A DNA stretch of 64,000 bases from Silene latifolia (lineage: Eukaryota; Streptophyta; Magnoliopsida; Caryophyllales; Caryophyllaceae): contig NC_133538.1 in NCBI RefSeq assembly GCF_048544455.1, positions 450,443,311 to 450,507,310 of the forward strand, read 5' to 3'. The position numbers and the translations under genes are program-made. The notes under the pieces are model-generated. The model did not search any database. It was not told where the DNA came from and saw nothing but the letters and a program-made list of their open reading frames with translations. This document shows, piece after piece, positions 33,830-43,174 of this stretch (position 1 is the stretch's first letter; every line of letters starts with the position of its first letter).

Positions 33830-35396
33830 TCATTGAGGGATGCATCTCCGGTAGAGCCCATCACTACACTCTTTGTTGAGGTTTGGGTCATCCCAAAAGT
33901 ACCTCTTTACTTCGAATAAGAACCTCTTCCTTTGGTTGTAGTTCAAATTTGGAGGGAGTACTCTTCCAACGATATAGTTGGCATAATCGGCAAACCATGG
34001 GGTGATGTGTCTTTCAAGTTGTGTTTGAATGGACATCAAGATGTCGTCGGGAAATGAGTCATTGATCGGTGTTTCTCCTTGTTCATCATGAAACCGGATC
34101 CTTGACAAGTGATCTGCCACTACATTTTCGGCTCCTTTCTTGTCTCTTATCTCCAAGTCGAATTCTTGAAGAAGCAAATTCCATCCCAACAACCTTGTCT
34201 TTGCCTCCTTCTTTATCAAGAGATGTCGGAGAGCACGAAGATCCGAAAAGACAATCACCTTGGATCCAAGTAAGTAGGAACGGAATTTGACCAAAGCATA
34301 GACAATGGCAAGAAGCTCTTTCTCGGTGGTATCATAGTTCACTTGGGAGGGATCAAGAGTCTTTCTTATATAATAGATGACATGAAGAGCTCTTCCTACC
34401 CGTTGGCCAAGAACCGCTCCAACGGCGTAGTTACTAGCATCATACATAATCTCGAACGGTAGTTCCCAATTTGGAGGTTGAATGATCGGTGCCGAGATTA
34501 GTGCTTCCTTGATTCTATTAAAGGCTTCAACACACTCATCAGTGAAATGCAATTGGGCATCTTTAAGTAAGAGTTGAGTGAGGGGTTTCGCTATTTTTAA
34601 AAAATCTTTTATGAAACGGCAATAGAAACCCGCGTGACCGAGAAAACTTCTCACCCCTCTAACATTCACGGGAGGTGGGAGTTTCTCTATCACCTCAACC
34701 TTAGCTTTATCGACCTCGATGCCCTTTTCCGAAATTAAATGATCCAAAACAATTCCTTCATTGACCATGAAGTGACACTTTTCCCAATTTAAAACAAGGC
34801 TAACATCTTCACATTTTTGCAATACAAGAGAAAGACTATGCAAACATGAGTCAATGTCCTTTCCATAAACGATAAAATCATCCATAAAAACTTCCATTAT
34901 GGTCTCTAGGTAGTCGGAGAAGACACTCATCATGCATCTTTGGAAAGTGGTGGGGGCATTACATAAGCCAAAAGGCATCCTCCTATATGCAAAAGTACCA
35001 TAAGGACATGTGAAGGTGGTCTTATGTTGGTCATCCGGGTGTATAGGGATTTGGAAGAATCCCGAATACCCGTCAAGGTAACAAAAGAATTTGTTGGAGG
35101 CTAACCTCTTAAGCATTTGGTCAATGAATGGTAGGGGGAAATTATCCTTTCTTATTGCGGGATTCAATTTTCGATAGTCAATACACATACGCCAACCGGT
35201 GATCTTCCTTGTGGGTATTAACTCGTTCTTTTCGTTTGTCACCACCGTGGTACCTCCTTTCTTAGGTACTACTTGAACGGGGCTAACCCACAAAGAGTCC
35301 GATATGGGATATATTATTCCCGCATCAAGTAATTTCATAACCTCTCCTTTGACAACTTCTTGCATGTGGGGGTTTAATCTTCTTTGAGGTTGAATG
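33830..35396 (-). pseudogene. C reverse transcriptase and RNase H
   Basis: One open frame of more than 510 codons, in phase with the segment right of the CACTA element (E-D-H-R-P-T joins I-Q-P-Q-R-R at the insertion). RT motifs in order: C-I-D-Y-R-K-L-N near 35185, L-D-G-Y-S-G-F-F-Q near 35075, F-G-L-C-N-A-P near 34965, and F-M-D-D at about 34890 as the catalytic box. The connection (L-G-H-A-G-F-Y-R-like) is near 34640. RNase H then shows Y-D-A-S near 34440, E-K-E-L-L-A near 34320 and A-D-H-L-S-R near 34110. No stop or frameshift interrupts these domains, apart from the transposon. RT copies the RNA and RNase H removes it; here the frame has lost its upstream part. Confidence 0.9.
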
Positions 35397-35736
35397 GTAC
35401 ACTACTACAAAAATCCCCAAAGGAACCACAAATAAGAAACCGGTTAACATTCTAACTAGTTTCTTTGGTATAAGAAACCGGTTTATAAACAAAACCGGTA
35501 TCTTATACTAATATAGAAACCATTTTTAGAACAAACCGGTGTCATATATATTTTAATATAATGGATAATGGATGGGAGGCGTTTCTCTATTAACCCTGAA
35601 CTACCCTAATACATAAACTTAGATACTTCGCAGTTCGCAATCTCGCATCACTGCTCACACTCAATTTTCTCGCTCAACCACCCACAACCGCTGCGACGTC
35701 ACCAGTTCTTAATCTTGCTAGTCCGTCATCACCACG

Positions 35737-35807
35737 ATGCTACTTCCAAGTCATTGTTCTTCCAACAACAGCGACGAGATCTTCAGCCCCTCCATTGCCA
35801 ATCGTAG
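35737..35807 (+). pseudogene. Captured exon-like segment 1 in CACTA E1
   Basis: ATG at 35737 in fair context, open for 23 codons (M-L-L-P-S-H-C-S-S-N-N), then a donor-like TAG/GTATTA. The serine-rich, C-rich DNA before it (35640-35740) resembles the 5' end of a plant gene and differs from AT-rich transposon DNA. Family not recognised. Confidence 0.4.
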
Positions 35808-36751
35808 GTATTAATTTTATTCGATTTCAATTGATTCCTTAAAATCTTTAGCGGTTCTTGTTTAATTTTATTTAGAATTAGGTGAATTTGATCTATAACT
35901 AGGCACAATTCCAATTTTGTAAAATACTCAACCTAACCAGTTAATTCGATTTTTGTAACAGCTCCACGAATTTGTTCATTTATGGGGTTGTTGAGAATTA
36001 GATGGACATATCAAATTAGTAAACATTGCTGATTAGGTATAGTGGCACTAATGTGTTGCAATCTGTCTGAAATTTGATTTTTGAGATTATTGATTATGGT
36101 AGAACCGAGAATTCCGGATAATGTGTGGTTGATTGCGAAATCAGTATTTTGAAATGAGGTCAATCTCGACATTGTTGGTTCATGAATTTTGTTTCTTTCA
36201 ATTATGTTTGTAAGTTATGTTTCCTCCATTAAATGCATTAGATTATTAGGTTGTTTCATGAGATGAATGTTGATAGCATTATTTGCAGTTGGTTTGTAAT
36301 TAATTAAATGAAATGTAGATAGACATAAACTTGTGAGTTCATCATTTCTTCACATTTTTATATATAATTGATAGCAGTTCACGACTTTCGTTGCTAGAGT
36401 CTTACAGAGTGAATGCATTCCTCCTTAATCTAATCCCTAACCTCTTTGCACTGCCTTAGCGAGGGGACAACCTCCGACACTATATAGTACAATGGACCTT
36501 ATGCCATCTCCCTCCCTCGTTATTCATTCACTACTATACTAGTCCTTGACTCCTCGTTCTTACTCCTATGTCCTTCCTAGCTCTTTCTGTCTTGTTACTT
36601 TAAGTCTCCTCGACTACCAATATCTATTGAAACTCAATTTTACCAATTTCATATCATAAAGTATAGTTAGTTTCACGTGCTTTCAAATGTGTAGCCCGCA
36701 ACACTCTTTGTTTTTTGTGCTCTAAGCTCTCTACTATTTTTCGTAATTTAG

Positions 36752-36825
36752 GCTGACAGATGAAATTTGGGGAAGGGAAGCCGAGCTTAGGAGATTTCGG
36801 GATGGGATCATTGCAGAACGCACTT
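36752..36825 (+). pseudogene. Captured exon-like segment 2 in CACTA E1
   Basis: 74 bp between an acceptor-like TAATTTAG and a donor-like GTAAGT. Two frames are open: one reads L-T-D-E-I-W-G-R-E-A-E-L, the other contains M-K-F-G-E-G-K-P-S. Richer in G than its flanks. Family not recognised. Confidence 0.4.
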
Positions 36826-37108
36826 GTAAGTAGTAGTGACCATTTGTTGTATCGGCATTGAGGTTGTGATCGTTATTTTTATTTAACATGGGAATTTCTT
36901 CGTGCGATCTGATCTGTCTGTTGTTTTGTCAGTATGTTAATCCCTACCACTCATATATATAGTGAACAATTTTTATGTATAATCCCTACCAAATGTTAAT
37001 AGTAACGTCTGATTTTTCATTTCGTGTATCAGTAGCTCCTGTTTGAAAGTTGGAATGTTCTTCAATTGTTCTTCTTAAACTGGCTGTGTTAACTGATTTT
37101 CCTTTTAG

Positions 37109-37263
37109 GTTTTGTGGGTGCCATGATATTGAATTTGGCTTTCGTCTTTTTACTGCCTGTCTCTTGTACTTCTCACGCCGTTTGCAATTGCTCTGGAGGG
37201 TCCCCAGATGTGGGCTGCTGGATGGGAGAAGGCTCTTACTGATATTGGCCCCAACTTCATCTG
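37109..37263 (+). pseudogene. Captured exon-like segment 3 in CACTA E1
   Basis: 155 bp between the acceptor TTTTCCTTTTAG and a donor-like GTAATC. One frame begins F-V-G-A-M-I-L-N-L-A-F-V-F-L-L, like a membrane segment; another, from its middle, reads L-E-G-P-Q-M-W-A-A-G-W-E-K-A-L. Both look like real protein, so an indel probably changed phase inside the exon. A 101-codon open frame (37050-37355) covers it in the third frame but looks artificial. The source gene was not identified. Confidence 0.45.
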
Positions 37264-38306
37264 GTAATCATCGGACGTGCTTCTTCATTTTTCTGTTTGG
37301 TTGTGAATTCCACATGTATGGATTTGATGTGCGCTTATCAAGCAATTATAATTAGATTTCCTTATAAAAATAGACGAGTCTGACATTGACTCTTTGTTTT
37401 CACTCAAGCATCTCTCTCGGATACTTGACAGTCTATGTCCCTTGTAGACTACTTGTCAAGACTAAACTATGGAAATTTTTGAAAAACTAGAGTTAACTCA
37501 CCTAGACATGTAGAGACTACACGCAACATTGGTAGTTATCTTAAATATTACTTCCTCGATTTCATTTGTGTTGTCCCCATTTTTGTTTTCAGCAGTTGCG
37601 AAATAATTGACTCCTTTATATTTCTAGTGAAAACAAGTGAACTTATACTATCCCTAGTTACTTAACATAACGGTAAAGATAGTGTTGTATCTCTACGTGT
37701 AAATTCTAAGTCGAAGGGATATACTGATATTTCATTGCGTCTGTATGTTCACTATATATAAGTTACATGGAAACAATTCTCAACAACTTGGTGGAACTAT
37801 GCTCACAAGTTAACTTCATCTAGTACTAACATAGTACTGCTTGTTTTTTTCATCGTACAACACTAATAGCACCGATGCCATGCCAGCAACGACTCCTTTG
37901 ATGAATCCTGGTCAATATAAAATTGCTTGTTTTTATCTCCGTACAACATCAAGGGCAGCGACACTCGTTTGAAGACTCCAAGTTGGCCAGTTGGGTGAAG
38001 ATTAGATCTAACGACAATGTTAACTTATAGACTTGTTATTTTGTTAGTTTTTTTCTTTTTAATAATTGTGGATCCATTCATATGAATATGTATCATATTT
38101 CACAAAGTTATGAGACTTGACTGATTTTTATACGTTTATGGCGATGATGTAATCTAATTTTAATTTTTTATTTAAATTATCCAGGTCTTAATTTATTGAA
38201 TGGTATTTTTTTTTTTGTTTTAAAGAAAAATATAAGAGACCGGTTGTGTTTCGTCACTGGTTTCAAAGATAAGATCAAAGAAACTGGTTTTGGCCGATAA
38301 CTGGTC

Positions 38307-38420
38307 TCTTTGAAATAATCAAAGAAACCGGTTTTTGCACACAATTGGTTTCTTTGAAATAATCAAAGAGATCGGTTTTTGCACACAACTGGTCTCTTTG
38401 AAATAATCAAAGAAACCGGT
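38307..38420. repeat. 44-bp subterminal tandem repeat of CACTA E1
   Basis: About 2.6 copies of a unit beginning TCTTTGAAATAATCAAAGA, itself a hairpin (TCTTTGA/TCAAAGA), followed by an AACCGGTTT-like box. In CACTA elements such subterminal repeats bind the transposase. Confidence 0.8.
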
Positions 38421-38531
38421 TAAAATAACCGGTCTCTTAAGCTAAGACACCTGTGAGCTAGAGACCGGTTATAAACCGGTTTCTAAGGCTATTTTTAACC
38501 GGTTTCCTTGACTTATTTTGTAGTAGTGGTA

Positions 38532-39161
38532 GGTCTATGGTCCTCCTCTAGATGAATTCTATGCATGCAAAAGTCGGGACTTATCTTCTTAAGGTCATCT
38601 AGACTATAACCTATAGCCTTCTCATGTTGTTTCAACACATCAAGCAATTTTCCCAATTGATTTTCATCAAGTCTATCATTAACAATCACGGGTTTGGTCT
38701 TTGATTCATCAAGGTAAGCATATTTCAAATTTGGGGGAAGGGGTTTTAGAATAGGGGTTTTGTACCTCACTTTCCTCCTTTGAAGGTTCATTGAGAATTT
38801 GCTCCATCTCCATTAGACATTCCATTCTCATTGCATATTCAACTTGTTCTTCATTCTCGTCAACCTCATCACATTCGAATTCCATGACGAATTCCTCTTG
38901 CTCTTGAGCTTGCAAGATGTCTTCTAGGATGGATTTCTCATCTTCTATAGGTTGGCATGCTTCCACAAGGATGTTATGTACTAATTCGGATTGTGCATAA
39001 GTAAGTTCTTTGTTAGCTAGAGCGGCCTCAAAAAGATCTACCTCCAATTCCCAATACATATTTTTTGCCTCACTTGCTTCCAAGTCTTCCAATGCTTGCA
39101 TGGGATCTTTGAAGAAAGGTATACTTAAGTGGTCCTCTACAAAACAATCTATAAGGTCCAT
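38532..39161 (-). pseudogene. C polyprotein, acidic linker and pre-RT segment
   Basis: ATG at 39161 (M-D-L-I-D-C-F). A very acidic, glutamate-rich segment runs to about 38760, then after a one-base phase change comes the conserved pre-RT run (L-K-P-L-P-P-N-L-K-Y-A-Y-L, then a helical H-E-K-A-I-G-Y segment and M-H-R-I-H-L-E-E-D-H). In complete Athila elements this follows the protease, so gag and protease have been deleted cleanly between the PBS and this point. The reading frame is cut at 38532 by the CACTA element and resumes at 35396. Confidence 0.8.
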
Positions 39162-39282
39162 CTTGCAAAATATCGAACAACTTGAAAATAGTTAGAACAA
39201 ACCTTGAGGAGTTTTACTTCCCCAAGGCAAAGAAAGACACAACTAATAACAATATAAGAAAATCTAAATCAAGTTAACACCG

Positions 39283-39300
39283 TCCCCGGCACCGGCGCCA
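39283..39300 (-). other. Primer-binding site of C (tRNA-Asp type)
   Basis: Minus strand TGGCGCCGGTGCCGGGGA, one base off the tRNA-Asp complement. Four T residues separate it from the LTR. Confidence 0.88.
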
Positions 39301-39304
39301 TTTT

Positions 39305-41082
39305 TGGTCGGACTCCCGAGGAGGTTTAGTTTTCGGTACTTGTCGTTAGGAGCACCTAGACCAAAACACAATTTATAACTTCACAAACAACTCTACAATT
39401 AGTAAAGAGGCAAGTAAAGGTCGGAATCCAAGGGACGGGAATTGAGATGAGATTTTCTATTACAACTTGTGGTGTCTAAGGGTGTCACAAATTGGGGTTT
39501 GAAATAGAAGATCCCTAAACTAAATAACAATGAAAGTAAACAAGCAAGATGAATGAAAAGGGATGTAAACAATTAATAAAAGGCACTAGGGTGTCATGGG
39601 ATCATAGGTGATTCATGGGAATTGATCATACAAACATATTCTCAAATTATAAGCAATCAATTATTGTTGTGATGGATTGAGTTGGTTTATGTCTTACAAT
39701 CCTAGGAAAGTTTGGGACCCGGAGCCGAATCGATTAGATTGTACAACACCTACAAGTCGACTTAATTTTCCCTACTCAACTATATGCATGGTCTAATGAG
39801 ACTCGAGTTGGTTTATGTCTTAAAAGTCTCATTGAAACGATAGGTGATGGGTAAAAAATGCAAGGATTCATAGGCTCGCATTTCATCAAACATAACATGT
39901 GCATAAGATGAGATTACAATAAGCAAGCAAATAAACTATGAAAACATATTAATTTAAGCAAGAATCACCCCCATGTTGGTTTCCCCTAATTACCCATTAA
40001 CCCTAGCTAAGGAAACTACTCACTCATTATCATGTTGAACATGCTAGCAAGGTTGTCAATCATACCAACAAAGTAAAACATGATGAATAAATGAAAGTGA
40101 TTAACAATAATTAAAAAGTGATTAAGAGAATTATACCTACTAATGATTCCAATAATAAAGGAAAGATTAATAGAAGTACTTGATGATAGATTGGAAGGTT
40201 GTCAATCTCCCAATAATAACCCAAATAATCTTCAATTACCCAAAACAAAGGATGAACAAGAGAGAGATTAAGGAAATAAAACTTGTATTAAAACTTGATT
40301 AAATGTTGATTACAAGATTAAAGAGAGATTTGATTGATATTAACTACACTAGAGATTGCTAAGACGAACATCCTCTTCTAATTAGCCTAATGGGGTATTT
40401 ATAGTGGAGATTAGTTGCATAAATTAGGGTTCACTAAGGGCTTAAATGACGATTAAGTACTTGAGGAATCGACGATATCTAGGGAGACTCCGGTCTCCTT
40501 TTCGCCGGTCTTAGAAAAATATGCGCATCCTTCCTTGAAGTTTGTAGAAGACGAAATAGCTGTTAGAGAATCTGGGCGTCTAGGGCATGGGACGGGCGGA
40601 TTTTGGTGATTCTGGACGAGCGTCCAGATGGGGAAGACGGGCGGATTGGGCGTGTTTTGGACGGGCGTCCACAGGGTGAAGACGCTCGGATTGTGGCTGC
40701 TGGACGGGCGTCTTGTGGACAATCCGCTCGGATTGTCTTACAGCTTCTTTCTTTCTTCTTTTCTTCCTTTTTCTTCATAGAATCCTTGAGGATTTCGTCG
40801 GGGATGCAAGGATCTTTTCTCATCATTTCCCATCTACTATAATATGTACAAAGGCCTTCTAATCTTGTCTTCTCTTTGATACTTGGTCATTGATTTCAAT
40901 CAATTTAGCTTCATTTTGCCATGAAAATGCAAGGTTTGCACTCCTTTCCTACTAAGTATACAAAACCTCAAAGAATATGCAAAACAAAGGACTAAAGACA
41001 ATAAATGACCCAAATATGCACTAAAAAGCATGGGAACAAAGCTAATTCGGGGACTAAATATGTTCTAATTATGGTCACATCA
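39305..41082 (-). repeat. 5' LTR of C
   Basis: 1778 bp, collinear with 18357-20134. It has the same cluster (40560-40735) and TATA box (40395-40406). The right edge CACATCA is followed by the TSD AGTTT. Confidence 0.93.
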
Positions 41083-41697
41083 AGTTTGTCCCACACTGCT
41101 GGGCAGATGGCAAAGAGCAGACTGACATTCTTCAAGCGTACTATTGACCTTGAGGTGTTGAGGCTGTGGATTAGGCAGATGGAGAGGCAGTTCGAGATTT
41201 GCGAGGTTCCTAATCAGCACAAGGTGAACCTGGCCATCCATTATCTGCAAGATGAGGCCTATCATTGGTGGACGATAGTTGGTCCTGCCACCGTACTTGC
41301 ACCTAGGTTTGGCTCGACTGAGTTCATAGCCATGCTCGAGAATAGATTCTATCCTGAAGAATTGAAGCACCGAAAGATAGTTGAATTTATGGAGTGCAAA
41401 TTAGGAAAGAACATGTCAGTTCAGGAATTTACCGATCACTTCAACAAGCTGGCACACTTTGCTGAGGAATTGCTCCCTACCAAAGCCCGGAGAGACTTAT
41501 ATTATCGTAGGAAGCTGAATGCTGAGATTATTCATTCGATGCCTCATGATCTAGATACAGTGGAAAAGATCAACAACGCTGCGTTGTGGAACGATAAATC
41601 TTTAGAGCGAATTAAGGAGGAGTATGCCCCTGCTGATTCTGCTTCTTATAAGAGGCCTCATCCCTCTTCCTCGAGTTCTTCTGCTAAGAAGTCCTGA
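41083..41697 (+). pseudogene. Gag of B, main piece after C
   Basis: In phase with 18211-18356. It carries the retrotransposon gag core: W-I-R-Q-M-E-R-Q-F-E, then L-A-I-H-Y-L-Q-D-E-A-Y-H-W-W, F-Y-P-E-E-L-K, and M-S-V-Q-E-F-T-D-H-F-N-K-L, ending in a serine-rich tail and TGA at 41697. Apart from the C insertion this gag frame has no other lesion, although the LTRs are strongly diverged. Gag would form the particle that packages RNA; the interrupted gene can no longer do so. Confidence 0.85.
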
Positions 41698-41843
41698 TCC
41701 CATGGATGTCTGAGTTTACTTCACCCCATTGTTTTAATCTCTTTCTTTCATTTTTTTTTCTGGCGTTAGAATCTCGTACTAAACTATCATTCTTAGATGC
41801 TGAATATAAAAAACCTTAATTAGCTCCCCATGATGATTGGAAG

Positions 41844-42322
41844 AAGGAAGTGTTCTGCTACGGTTGCAGCAAGCCTATCCATCCAGGATTTATATGTGGA
41901 GGAGTAGTTATTATCTTCTATCATTGCAACGAGCCGGGCCACAAATCCAATTGTTGCCTGAAGAAGAAGGCGGTTGATGATTCTAGTGCTATGGCGACTA
42001 TGTCGATGGCTACAAAGTCTAGAGCTACCCCTCGACGCAAGGATCGTGTCTTCTTACTGAGCCGTGCTGAGGCCGAGGCTGATCCTGACGTGGTCAATGG
42101 TATGTACTTTATTTCTGGTATGTGTGTTTTTTTCTTTTCGACACAAGTGCATCTATCGCTGTCATCATTCCTAGTATTGCTCTGAAAGCTTTCCTTCTTT
42201 CTTATCAAGCCTACTCCTTTAGTCTTACCTTCTGCATAAATTTTTATCTTGTGCCAAAACAAATGTTGATGTTCCTATCCCGGTTGTTTCATCTGCTGTC
42301 AACTTCCTCGACTCTTACTTAA
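41844..42322 (+). pseudogene. Zinc-knuckle region and start of protease of B
   Basis: Two cysteine-rich stretches: C-Y-G-C-S-K-P-I-H-P at 41853 (degenerate) and Y-H-C-N-E-P-G-H-K-S-N-C-C at about 41920-41955 (knuckle-like, with the first Cys replaced by Tyr). Further on comes the lead-in to a retropepsin (V-V-N-G-M-Y-F-I-S-G) and, after a frameshift near 42135, D-T-S-A-S in place of D-T-G-A-S. Nothing of RT follows; the next 850 bp to the 3' LTR are non-coding. Confidence 0.65.
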
Positions 42323-42567
42323 GTTGAAAACTTTTGATTTGTCCTTAAATTTTTCCTCAAATATTTCCGTTTGTATAAAAGTTTTGGCTACTATAAAATT
42401 TTTACTATCTTGGGAATTCTAACAATTCTTGAGTTATGATTCCAAAATATCAAACTTCACTTTTGGTTTTACTCTTGATTAGTATTTTATTTTGGTTTTG
42501 CTTGGAAATGTTTTAAAATTTGTTTGAAAATATTTCGGAATTGTTCCATATAAACTAATGCCGCCAC

Positions 42568-42604
42568 CCTCCCCCCTCCCCCCCCCCAAAAAAAAAAAAA
42601 AAAA
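42568..42604. repeat. Poly-C / poly-A homopolymer junction
   Basis: A C-rich run broken by single Ts, then 17 As. It lies where the coding part of B stops and may mark the site of the internal deletion, or an old poly-A insertion. Confidence 0.7.
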
Positions 42605-42759
42605 GTTATGTTTTACATATATACATGTCTAATTTGTCCTGAAGTTTCGAAGTAAAATTTTCACATCTTCTTTTGGACTTCAATGTTGGTTGGGTGCTAG
42701 GACTTGTTATTAAAGACGACTAATGACGGGTTCGGTACTTGCTACCGTTTGGTTTTAAT

Positions 42760-43105
42760 ATTTGATTTTTTAAATTTTAGCTTGCCCTTATCTTGAACGG
42801 TAGAATTCTTACTTGCAGCGGGTATTCTCTCGTCCAATGAGAAGAGACTAGTAATTTCTAATAGTTTGATTTTGAAAAACCGGTTAAAAAAAAGGATTGG
42901 AATGAAAAACCATAAAAATATGGGGTTCCAATTTCATACCTTCCAAAACATGTATTGTTCATTAGAAAAATAAACATGAAGGAATAGATTTTGAATCCAT
43001 TGGGACGAGGTGGGTATGTGATTCCAAGGGATTGAGGTGGCATGAGAATCCATCAGGATTCTAATTCTATTCCAAATACCCCAACCAAACATCCCCTAAA
43101 AGGGT
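42760..43105. repeat. Possible MITE-like remnant inside B
   Basis: The right end, read on the minus strand, starts near GGGGATGTTTGGTTGGGG, a type of start seen in many short plant DNA transposons. The segment is non-coding, AT-rich, and unlike the flanking B sequence. I could not define a matching left terminus or a TSD. Confidence 0.25.
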
Positions 43106-43174
43106 GTTTGTCGTTTAAGTTTTGCTTCTTTACTTTTAAGTTTCGAGGACGAAACATTTTTTTAGTCGGGGAGG

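Larger units (their letters stand above)
35400..38528. mobile_element. CACTA transposon E1 in the pol gene of C, with exon-like cargo
   Basis: Starts CACTACTACAAAAAT at 35400 and ends ATTTTGTAGTAGTG at 38528, with a 3-bp TSD GTA on both sides (35397-35399, 38529-38531). Removing it and one GTA restores the pol frame of C exactly. At 3129 bp it has no transposase and must be non-autonomous. The subterminal regions carry AAGAAACCGGTTT-type repeats in both orientations: the left within 35420-35540, the right within 38230-38510. The interior contains at least three exon-like segments with proper splice signals. Confidence 0.93.
18357..41082 (-). mobile_element. Element C: Athila-like element without gag and protease, nested in B
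   Basis: Two LTRs of identical length (1778 bp) bound it, with TSD AGTTT at 18352-18356 and 41083-41087. Minus-strand order: LTR, tRNA-Asp PBS, short pre-RT fragment, RT-RNase H, integrase, palindrome cluster, env-like ORF, long non-coding tract, LTR. Gag and protease are missing: only about 140 bp separate the PBS from sequence that normally follows the protease. It was later hit by D and by a CACTA element. Without these it is about 11.4 kb. LTR divergence is about 4% in the first 220 bp compared by eye. Confidence 0.93.

Noticed and set aside
37050..37355. 101-codon frame in CACTA E1 taken as one gene
   Set aside because: It crosses a strong acceptor and a donor site. The two other frames of the exon-like segment look more like protein.
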